From Actinernus sp. WN-2022 (taxonomy: Eukaryota; Cnidaria; Anthozoa; Actiniaria; Actinernidae): DNA of 64,000 bases. The stretch is taken from contig JAOWCC010000577.1 in NCBI GenBank assembly GCA_030867875.1, positions 150,900,344 to 150,964,343 on the forward strand, read 5' to 3'. Below, in pieces: positions 12,001 to 24,000 of this stretch. The notes beneath the pieces were generated by a model. That model saw nothing but the letters and a program-made list of their open reading frames with translations, ran no database searches and had not been told where the DNA came from. The translations under genes were made by a program, and so were the position numbers. Numbering within the stretch: position 1 is the stretch's first letter; each line of letters opens with the position of its first letter.

Positions 12001-15000
12001 TGAGGGGACATTGGGGTGGTTGTATTGAGGGGACATTGGGGTGGTTGTATTGAGGGGACATTGGGGTGGTTGTATTGAGGGGACATTGGGGTGGTTGTAT
12101 TGAGGGGACATTGGGGTGGTTGTATTGAGGGGGACATTGGGGTGGTTGTATTGAGGGGACATTGGGGTGGTTGTATTGAGGGGACATTGGGGTGGTTGTA
12201 TTGAGGGGACATTGGGGTGGTTGTATTGAGGGGACATTGGGGTGGTTGTATTGAGGGGGACATTGGGGTGGTTGTATTGAGGGGGACATTGGGGTGGTTG
12301 TATTGAGGGGACATTGGGGTGGTTGTATTGAGGGGACATTGGGGTGGTTGTATTGAGGGGACATTGGGGTGGTTGTATTGAGGGGACATTGGGGTGGTTG
12401 TATTGAGGGGACATTGGGGTGGTTGTATTGAGGGGGACATTGGGGTGGTTGTATTGAGGGGGACATTGGGGTGGTTGTATTGAGGGGACATTGGGGTGGT
12501 TGTATTGAGGGGACATTGGGGTGGTTGTATTGAGGGGACATTGGGGTGGTTGTATTGAGGGGACATTGGGGTGGTTGTATTGAGGGGGACATTGGGGTGG
12601 TTGTATTGAGGGGACATTGGGGTGGTTGTATTGAGGGGACATTGGGGTGGTTGTATTGAGGGGACATTGGGGTGGTTGTATTGAGGGGACATTGGGGTGG
12701 TTGTATTGAGGGGACATTGGGGTGGTTGTATTGAGGGGACATTGGGGTGGTTGTATTGAGGGGACATTGGGGTGGTTGTATTGAGGGGACATTGGGGTGG
12801 TTGTATTGAGGGGACATTGGGGTGGTTGTATTGAGGGGACATTGGGGTGGTTGTATTGAGGGGACATTGGGGTGGTTGTATTGAGGGGACATTGGGGTGG
12901 TTGTATTGAGGGGACATTGGGGTGGTTGTATTGAGGGGGACATTGGGGTGGTTGTATTGAGGGGACATTGGGGTGGTTGTATTGAGGGGACATTGGGGTG
13001 GTTGTATTGAGGGGACATTGGGGTGGTTGTATTGAGGGGGACATTGGGGTGGTTGTATTGAGGGGGACATTGGGGTGGTTGTATTGAGGGGACATTGGGG
13101 TGGTTGTATTGAGGGGGACATTGGGGTGGTTGTATTGAGGGGACATTGGGGTGGTTGTATTGAGGGGACATTGGGGTGGTTGTATTGAGGGGGACATTGG
13201 GGTGGTTGTATTGAGGGGACATTGGGGTGGTTGTATTGAGGGGACATTGGGGTGGTTGTATTGAGGGGGACATTGGGGTGGTTGTATTGAGGGGGACATT
13301 GGGGTGGTTGTATTGAGGGGACATTGGGGTGGTTGTATTGAGGGGACATTGGGGTGGTTGTATTGAGGGGGACATTGGGGTGGTTGTATTGAGGGGACAT
13401 TGGGGTGGTTGTATTGAGGGGGACATTGGGGTGGTTGTATTGAGGGGGACATTGGGGTGGTTGTATTGAGGGGACATTGGGGTGGTTGTATTGAGGGGAC
13501 ATTGGGGTGGTTGTATTGAGGGGGACATTGGGGTGGTTGTATTGAGGGGGACATTGGGGTGGTTGTATTGAGGGGGACATTGGGGTGGTTGTATTGAGGG
13601 GGACATTGGGGTGGTTGTATTGAGGGGGACATTGGGGTTTGCGGTGTTGCGGTGTGGGTCAGTTTTTAGTGCGGTGATCTCAAATCCTGCGGTGTGCGTT
13701 GTTTGTGTTTTCAAACCTGCGGTTGTTCGGTGAAACGTTTATTTTCAAAGTCAAATCCATGTAAATCACGGGACTGTAAATTGCGTCATTGCGGTGTCGG
13801 TATTTTGTCAACGTTACATGCGGTGATGCTTTATTTTCTCGGAGTTTTTGCGGTGTTGCGGTATTGAGAGCCCCCCGAATGTCCCCCTCTGTATTGTGTA
13901 CATCTACATATTGTATTTCAAAAGATAACAGGTGGAAGAAGACCGAAATGAATTGAGGGTTTAACTGTGCAACCACGAGGAGTTTCGAAATTGGATTCCA
14001 TGGAAACAATCAATATCTGTCTTACAGTTTATGACCCCAAAATAAACAAATTTACAAGACTTTTCAGCTTCAACAACAATCCATTTCGGTCTGGAAATGT
14101 CTCATGTCCAATTTTGAAAAAGTTGTATAGAACGCCGTGTGCATGTTTTGATGTGATAAACACTCCAGGTTTCTGTTCATGTGCTTGTCTAATGTCTCTA
14201 TCAATTCCAAGCCCGCCCATGCCCCCCCCCCCCGGGCATTTGTGGGGATTTTGTCATTTTGGAATGAGAACGTTGCAAATGCCCCACCGTGGAGCCAGCT
14301 AAGTTATGCAAATGTCCCACCCCGGGGCAAGTATAGCGAACGCGCCAAATTTCTTCGCCATTTCAAAGCCACATTTCACCGCTTTTCTTTATTAAAGTAA
14401 TGCAGTACTCACCTTCAAACACTTTCGTAAGTATCCCCAAATCCCACATTCACTAGCCAGTTCACAACAAACCGCACACTTCACCCCGAAACTGGGAAAT
14501 TCCTAACGTCATGTTCACGGATGACTTTTCCGCCGCCATGTTGATCGATGAAGCAAGCACGTGTTGATCAGTTGAGCAAAACAAAATCAAACACAGGGGA
14601 GGGGTGGGATATTTTTTTGACAAATGCCCCAGGCCCGGGCTGACGCAAAACAAATGCCCCACCCCAGGGACAGATAGGTTGTCAAATGCCCCATCTTGCC
14701 CGGGGTTTATTATTTATTTATTCAGTACACAACACAAATTGTCCACCAAAATAGAGAAAGTCCTCCTTGAGCTCTTTTAAAGTACCAGTGTTAGATTCTG
14801 AGTCCATTTAACAAAGTCATTTTGCCGTGCGTTTGATCCTCTTTACAGATGACGTTACGAGAACAAATAAATACTCCTCGAGCCGCAGTCGACTGTTGTT
14901 CCCGTCACATTTTGACGTCATATGTGCATCTAAAAGAGGATTTTCAATCTGACTCACCTTGACTTGATTCTCACAGTCTGGGAATGCTTTGTCAACTGGG

Positions 15001-18000
15001 ATGTCACACACGCTTTGCGCAACCACAGTATCATTACCTGGAAATATTATGAAGTTTGTGATCTTTTCTCGGCCCAGGTGACATTACATTAACAGGCTCT
15101 GGAATTACGGGAATTTTCGGTACTTTCCATCTTGCTTCTATGCACTACCTGGTCGAGTGAACTGGGACCGAGAAAGCTTCAGATCTGACGGGGGGAGGGA
15201 GGGGTACAGATTTTGTTTTGCACATAATACGGTGGGTACGTTTTTTACAATGTCTTTTTACTCGGGCTGCCTGTGGCAGCACCGAGTCTTAAAATGCAAG
15301 TCGTTATTTTTTTTATTTTTTTTGTTGGGTGTCGCAAAATTTCTGCGCATGCGTTAAAGGTCAAATTCACACCAATCAGATTGCACTGTGCTGGTCACGC
15401 AACAATCGCCAGGTTAATTTATTTACATAAGTAAATACAGTAAATCAAGATGGTGGACGACGGCGCGAGGAATTTTCTCTCAAATTTGGAGTCCCATCTC
15501 TCAAATGTAAGCAGTTTAATGTTTTATTTAAGTTCACTCGTGCGAAAGCCTTCCAACAGGCTCAGGATATTTCAACTGGCGAACACTCAGCACAGAATAA
15601 TTTATGATGACCGAAGCAGTTATTCAACTCTCAAGGTAAACAAGACTCCTCTCACGGCCGAGGTTTTGGTTCGAGAAATTAAAGGCTTCCAACAGTTCCC
15701 TTTATAGTTCTGTAATATAATGAGCAGACTGCAGTTTTGGGAAGGAGGGTAAAAGCTTTTAAATAGAGATAAACAAAACGGGCATTTCAGTTAATAATCT
15801 TTAGTCCAACAAATACCGATATGGACGCGATCAAAGAGCCGCAGGGTAGAAAGAACAGTAGAGAAATATAGTGATAGCTCCATCATAGGTGGACAGGATA
15901 CAACTTATAATATGGGACAAATATAAACATACATTTGAGACACTCATCTATTAGTACTCTGAACCTGCAGAACAGCAGACTAAATTAGGACCGAATTCGT
16001 ATTTCTTTCGATAAAAAAAAAGAATCAATGCCTTCAGCTGCTTCAGTAAGATTCTCAGTCATATCAGTAATGATGACTACCAAGCATTGTTGCTGGGGGA
16101 GATGTAAGAGTGACTCTAGATGTGAAAAACATTCATAAATCCGGCGCTCAAAGATATGTCTCGGAGAATGAAGCATCGGTACACCGCTCGGCCTTTTTGA
16201 TCACTCACAGGAGGACCTTTTCTGTTCCAAAACCTTTACAGCAAATTCAGTGAGAAATGTCAGCGTTGGATAAATGTTTGTACAAGAGACCTGAAAAGCA
16301 CAGAACAACGAGACTAGGTCTGGCAATGAAACGTATGTGGCTATAAATTACTGAAACCCTACTATGTATCCACCAGTAAACAATGAGAAGGAACTACTGT
16401 TCTAAATAAATTTTGGAAGCAAAGGGGTACATCTACAATGCTTTGATTTATTTTCTGAGCACAAATGAGGTTAATTTCTTTCGGAGCTGCAGGTATTAAA
16501 TTTGAAAACTCGATAAATGCAAACAATAATATAATGGTTTGAAAGAGCACACCAACATAAGCAAGATTGCCGAATTTTTGGATGCTATCAGTTCATAGTT
16601 TTAATGTATATGCTCTTCCAGCCATAACAGCTTTGGTCTCCGATGAGTTTTATTGAAGAAGATGATTGCACTCGGCATGCGGCTACATTCTTTTGTTTTT
16701 GCCTTATTAAATACAGGAAAACCTGACCTTTGTAACTTTTCAATGTTTAGGTGAAGTCTTACAACGATATTGCATGGGAAAAGATGAGTTTGGGATACAG
16801 TTTAAATAGGACTTGACAGTCTATATAGTAAGCAATTTTTGTCTCGTTGGTTGGCCAGCGAAGATGCAAAACTCGCTTGACAGGATCGACGTTTGTCGCT
16901 TTGTTTCAATCCTCTGTATTTCAGCCAAAGTTTAAGCTGTTCGACAGTATAATCATCAGGTTCTCTTTCAAAATATGGTCCAGGAAAGCAGTCATTTCTG
17001 GTAGAATAGACAGAGGACGAACTGAAGTGCTAGTCAATTCTTGTAAGTTGATACAAGAAAAGCGCGTGCGTAACATGAACATGAATAAGTAGAGGTCAAC
17101 TTCTTTAATTGACATACACGAGAAAAACCAAAATATTAAATTACATATATATACTAGGGGAGCAGAGAATGAATGTCACCGCGCTACCGGCCACTCCTAA
17201 AGACTGCTAAATTCAGCTAATAATTCTTCCCTTCGGTTATTACTAGAGGATTTCAAATGAAAGTGTATCTCATGTGGCCCGAGTGAAAGCCCAGATGGGC
17301 TCTTGTTTAGAAATAAATACCGGGCCCCCTTAGCCATAATTAACGAACAGTCCCTTAATCATATAAATAAGAGATGGAATATCTTTACTGTTAAAGAAAA
17401 TGTTAGTGTTATCAGCAAAAAGAATAAAGGAGAGATGTCTAGATGATTCAAAGATGTCATTTATGTAGATAAGGAAGAGTAGTGGTCCGAGAATGGAGTT
17501 AGTTTATCAAGAAGTATTTCATGGTTAACCATGGTTGAGGCTTTTTTGAGGCCAATAAAAATACCAAGGGTGAAGTCATTATTTTCGAAAGATTGATAGA
17601 TATTGTCAATCAATTCAAGAATAGCCATAAATGTAGACTTTTTTCCTGAAGCCATATTGGTTATTATTTAGAATGTTATGCTTATTCAAATAATCAAGAA
17701 ATCGTTTGTACATGACCTTTTCAAGAATTTTGGAAAAGCAAGGTATTGCGAGGGTCATCAGCTTTGAACACCGGTATTGCCTTGGCAATTTTTAGATTAT
17801 CAGGTACGGTGTCAGGTACCAGAATCCTTTGCGCTGATTATTTTGTTATTCTAATTTGGACCTTTGTCTTGGAATTCTTAGGGGTTAAAAACTCTGAATA
17901 AGAAAAAGAATCAGGAGCTTGCAATGAAGCTATTCTTTCAAAAAGCCATTCTGCAGAGGTATTTACCCTGGGAATTTTTCTGACATAAAATAGATCCTGG

Positions 18001-21000
18001 GAGCTTCGAAAAATAAATCGCTCGCTCACTGGCGATTTTCGGTTGTAAAACATCAATAGTCCTGGGATCCTTAAAATTTGGAATTTGGAAATTTGATAAG
18101 ATTTCTCAGGGTCCGCTCACAATTACTTTTGACTCCTGGGAATACAATAGACATATGCCTCGACTCCTGGGAATGGTAAAAAATAACCTTGACTCCTGGG
18201 AGCGACTAACATGCCAGGAACATGTTTTGACTCCTGGAGTTGAGCCTGTTTTTTTTAGCATGCAAGGAATATTCCCTGACCCACCCTGGGATTTTTTTTT
18301 TTGGCTAGGAAATTTTAACTTTCCTGGGAATCTTCGACTACTTCTTCTGAGCTGGGAAAATACACATAAACCCATTACCTGGGAAAGTGTCTTCAAATAT
18401 TTTCATCCTGGTTAAACAGAATAGCTTTTTATTTGCCAGCGGTTTTTAATATCGTCTAATTTGAAAGATAACTGTACGAAATGATCACTACTGCAGTTAT
18501 TCCAGTTGTTTGAACAATTTTCCCATTGCAAGCTCTCGAAGAATTCGAAAAGGATTCCGGTAGTTGTAGTCAATTGACGTAATAGGTCAAACCGGGAATT
18601 CTAGGAGCTAGAAATATGAACGATTTATGAATAAAACGGCCTTATAATTGCTTCCATGGTGTACCTTGTATAAGAGTGAAGATATTGACATGCAAATTAA
18701 AGTCCGTAAATTTTACAGACGTTTGTATGGAGAGGGTCACAAGTTTGCATACCCGGTATGCAAAAAAAAACATAGTTAGAGCGGTTTTCAGTTGAGTATA
18801 GTGAAACCAAACGCAAATTACCCACAGCCAGCCAATCATAGGAGCGAGTAATCACAAGTAACGCATAAATGGCTTCTCTGTGAGCCAATGACCGTGAACC
18901 AAAGCAAAACCAAAACCAATTTGCGTTTGGTTTTACTTTGGATTCTGATTGGTTGGTTTACTTTCTCAGCCAATAGGAGAGCTTAGTAAACGCAAAACCA
19001 AAACACTTCCGACACTCAATTGAAATCCGCTCTAATAGAGTGGAACGGGTTAGGAAACCCGGCAAACTTCAAAAGGGCTAACAAAGGCGCTGCGATTGAG
19101 GTTGGAAGGGGGCAAGACAAAAGATTGTGCACTATCATAGTTCATTAGCGTTCCCTGAACGACTGAACTCACACGTTTCTATTGGCTGATTGACTAACAT
19201 GTTGGAATTTCTATTGTGTTTTGTGCACGGTAGTGGTCGAAAAAAGCTAACAAAGACCTATAACAAAGAGGGTCCCTGAGTTTCCTAACCATTCCACTCT
19301 ATTAACTATGGTTTTACTCAGTACACTCAACTGAAAACCGCTCTAAAATCTATGCACTTACTCATCATTAGTTGATATAAACACGTGAAAAATACGATTG
19401 CCACCAAGCGAATTCACTCGTGGTGTAGCGGTTCAACATATCCTCGCTCTAGAATTACCAATAATCAGTAATTGGCTTTTGCTCTTCAATTATCAATAAT
19501 CGCTAATTCTAGAACGCAAATTAAACAATGACATTCTTAAAACCAGTCAAGGATAAACATTTGTCAAATTCCGAACGGCGGTAGACGCGCTTAGTGTGGT
19601 GTCATGACGTCTGCATTACTGAAGCACTACACGCAAACGGTTACGAGTTCGAGCCCGAGTGGGAGCGCTCAAGAAAAATTCTTACTCTCGTTTACCTTCT
19701 GTTCTTGTTTATCTGTGAACCCTAGCTCTAGGTGAGTGAGAACCCGTCGTTTACACGTGAACTCGTCCGATACGATGGTTAGGGTTCGTTTTGTGGTTCG
19801 AGTTAGGATAATTATAGTTTAATTCGCGTAAGTTCTAGACTGTGAGCGATTATTGATAATTGAAGAGCAAAAAGTGAGGATACGTTGAGCGGTTAGGGTT
19901 TGGGTAGGGGTGTGTCAGACGTTCTAAGCTTCGATTCCTACCCTCAGCGCAGTGTAATATTTTTTTCAAGTAGAGGCTCCCAAATAGGCCCTTTGCAGCT
20001 AACAAATCACGTGGTTGTACTGGATAGCAAAAAAATACTTGACTTCATTTATTTAAAGGCCTTGTACGAGATCGGTATTGTTATTAGCAAAACCTGTTTG
20101 TAAAATGATGCTATTTTCCACCTCCAATCGATTGTTAGTCTCAAGAACAAGACGTTTATTTTACTCTGGGTGGAACTGATTTTACAATTACAGATGTTTA
20201 ACACACGCTCGTACACACAAACACATACACATCCGCAAGCAATGAAATATTTTAATTAATTTTGTTAAACAGAGAAGGAAAGTTCTGAAAAAAAACCATA
20301 AGGCTAACGAGTCAGAACTACCTAGCCAGTCAGCAAATGACAGTAATATACAGTGTTAGAATATAATAAAATCAGGAGGCAATAAACATGTAATTCAAAT
20401 TATTATCTAGGCGAGGGAAAAGTTAATTTATGGAGTTATAATGTAGAATTTAAATTACAGCTTCTTGTCGAGTACATCGTATCTCGCGTTTAAAGAGTTG
20501 TTAATTTCACTCAGTAGAGTTTCAATTTGCTGCAATCTTTTTGCTAAACTTTTGTTGCTATTATCTTCCTTGCCTGCCATTTCAAGAGCAAAATTAATAC
20601 ACGTTATATTTCATGGACGCTGACTGCTGACTCAGAGGAGCGCGTGACGAAATCCCCGGCGGCTGTGAAGGAGACCAATCGATTGTCGAGCTTTCTAAAA
20701 CTGCGTTTTTTAAGATACTGTAGCTTGCTCTCCAGCATCCATGGCAACCCTTTCCCATGGGGATCACGAGCTAAATTTATGCGTTGATGAAGTATTACTG
20801 CGTTCGACGAAGGAGAACGCATACTACTTCCTGTGGGCTACCTGATGTCTTGACGACCTGTCAGAATAAATTTTCTCGGCCGGGAGCTGGTAACAACACG
20901 ATGCGCGCGCACTTCTTTACTGTCATGTGCTAAAGCAAGTTGCGCATCATGAGTTCATCAGGCCTGACGGATGGTAAACAGCTTTTGTTTTCCCCGGCTA

Positions 21001-24000
21001 GATTTGATCGGTTCTTGTAGATTTCTTCCCTTTTATCCCGGCGGGTAAACTGAACTATAATGAGATATTTAACGATCTTGGTGCTGGCGGAAGCCAGTGA
21101 GCGGTAGAGATATTCTGACTCTCCACTTCGACACCGATTTCGGTGGCAACTTGGCAAACTAGGTCCTTGCTGAGCTTAGTTCTCGCTTCGGCAAAATAGA
21201 GGAATCTCAATCATTTCTCGCCGCTAAGACAATAACAACGATATATTCACACTCTGTATACATACTAAATATTAGAATTGACAAGATAGAGAGCTGGGAT
21301 GCCATGGCCAGAAGTAGCTTGAAAAAAACTAAATTATAATCGAGTCTGGCACCCCAAAGTACGATGAGATGTGGGATGCTTAAAGTGCACCTAACCCCTT
21401 TTGAGATTTTTATACCAATGAATCTTTGAAAGGTTTTGAGTACTTCTGCGAATATTTTTTTGGCTTACAAAGAATATTCTATGTTCTAGGCTTGTTTGAA
21501 ATGGTGAAAATTTGACCTTTTCTGACCCATGACCGCGTACGAAAAAGCCTGGGTCGATTCTGGGTCGATTCTGGATCTTACGTCATCTAATTTATTCGAC
21601 TTTGCAATAAGTTGAATAAATGTTTAGCATTTTGTCTAAAATAACTGTTTTCTTTACTAACAACTCACAGACTGTGTATATTCTCTATATATCAATGTTG
21701 TTGTGATAGAAAGGCGCCATGGAGAATAATGCATTAATGAGGTGACGTAAGATCCAGAATCGACCCAGGCTTTTTCTTACGCGGTCATTGGTCAGGCAAG
21801 GTCAAATTTTCACCATTTCAAACAAGCATAAAACGTAGAGTATTCTATGTAAGCCAAAAATGTCTTTGCAGAAGTACTCAATACCATTCAAAGATTCATA
21901 GGTATAAAAATTGCAAATGGGGTTAGGTGTACTTTAAAATCAAAGCAAATATGCAAAACAGTGTATATAAACAGTCTCCAGGGAAAATATTGAAAATCCT
22001 TCAGTCAATCAAGATTGAGGGAGGGAAGTTTAACTGATCAATTAACAGCCACCGACCGAGCAATTACTCGATACATGCGCAGTACCATGACATAGCCCCT
22101 TTAAGCACACTACACTCCAGTTGGAATCTCTCGACAAGTATCTATCATTTATATTAAGTTGTATGAATGTATAAAAATAATAAAGATACAGAAAGAAAGG
22201 AAAAGTGTATAGACGACACTGTAGCTGAGAATAATAGAGCACAGGATTCAGGGGATTTCTTGGTGTTACAGATCGCCACATGACGTAAAACAAAGAAAAC
22301 TATTGTCTTCTAAAGCAACCCCAGAAACAATGAATCAAACACCAAGAAGCACCCATGATTGACTCTACAATCAAGAGGTTTAATTGACGAGATTCAGCAG
22401 TATCTACGGCGGGACTCGCTGGAAATTAATACTGGCATCTCGATCTTGCTGCCGGGTGATAATACAAAGGAGGTTGTTGGTTGTCTTAATAAGTAGCTCC
22501 CTGGTTCATAACCATTAGCGGTCAGCGAAATTGAGTGAGACCGCTGTAACAGGGTTTTGGTTCCTACCCGATTTGGTTCCGACCGGAACCAAATCCCTAG
22601 GGTCCTGGTTCCGCTAGGAACCAAATCCCTAGAATTTTTGACAAATCGTGCCAAATCGAGCTACTCAGGGGTATTAAGGCATGGGTCTCAAACTATTTCA
22701 ATATGGCCGCCGCAAATCAAGAGGGGGTGGTCTATCTCTTCGTGCTTGTTAGATATAGTCTTTGCACTTTTACAGATTCCATAAAGTCACAACCTTGATA
22801 TCTTGTTGTGGAAGTTTCCATGGAAACGTGTTATGTGACCTTTGAACTCTAATTTTAAGGAAAATTGGGAAAAGCCTCCTGGAGGTCGGTAAAAGTTGTT
22901 AATATAGTGGATATTTTCATGCAAGTGAATCAAGGTTAGTGCACACATTCCTGCTCCAATTTGAAAAGTTGGTTATTTTAAGGGGAATGCAATTTATGGC
23001 AATTGTGAAATTTGATATCCTCAAGTTTGCACCAAATTAACAAACATTCCAATGATAACCAACTTTTCAAATTGGAGCACCGAAGTGTGCCCTAACCTTC
23101 ATTCATTGGCATGAAAATATCTACTATATCAACAACTTTTACCGACCTCCAGGAGGCTTTTCGCAATTTTCCTTAAAATTAAAGTTCAAAGGTCACATTA
23201 CACATTTCCATGGAAACTGTCACAAAAATGTGTTAAGGTTGTGACTTTATCAAATCTGTCAAAGTGTCAAGATTATATCTCACAAGCACAAAGAGATAGA
23301 CCACCCCCTCTTGATTTGCGGCGGCCATATTGGAGACCCATGCCTTAACGCCCCTGAGTAGGGTTTTGGTTCCACTCCTGGGTTTTGGTTCCGCTTTCTG
23401 TTTTTTGGAAAATGTGGCCTCAGCTGGATTGATAACGATGCAATACAAGTCGATAGCTGATTGTTGCTTGTTAATACTACTGTGAAAGGTTATCTTTCGT
23501 AGTATTAGTACTGCGTAAATAAATCTATTTCATTACACTATGCCCAAGCTTGTGAAATTTACTCAGCAAACGTTCCCATGATGATTAGCTATCAATTAAA
23601 TGTTTGGACCGTGGAATTACTTATTTTCTGATATCAATCAATTATCAAGATTGCATTGTCTAATTGAAGTTGTCCCACAGAAGCAATCAACCTCAGAAAG
23701 AAATTCGTAGAATGGATCACGAGCAATACAAAACCATCGTCGAGTACTTGAGGGGGATGGTACCTACCCAAGTATTTTTTATCCAGGGAAAGAGAGAGCT
23801 CTTCGAAAGAGTGCTGGGAATATCCACCCCCGATTTGTTTTTACAAGTATTTCATTACTGGCGTAGTCTTTACTCCCGGTCTGCCATGCCCTTCCGGGAC
23901 TTTACGTAAGATCATCGATGTAGATCACGTTGTACAGGGTTTAAATAAACCCAATTTGTAAAGATAGTCAGTTGTATATCCCTGACGAAGTCTGAAGACT

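Noticed and set aside
11390..13714. Three overlapping minus-strand ORFs of 674-774 codons, Pro/Thr/Asn-rich
   Set aside because: They are translations of a stop-free 25/26-bp minisatellite in all three frames; there is no non-repeat domain and no splice support.
15450..15707. Plus-strand 85-codon ORF beginning MVDDGARNFLSNLESHLSN
   Set aside because: The start plus donor-like GTAAGC looks like a first exon, but no further exon or family similarity was seen.
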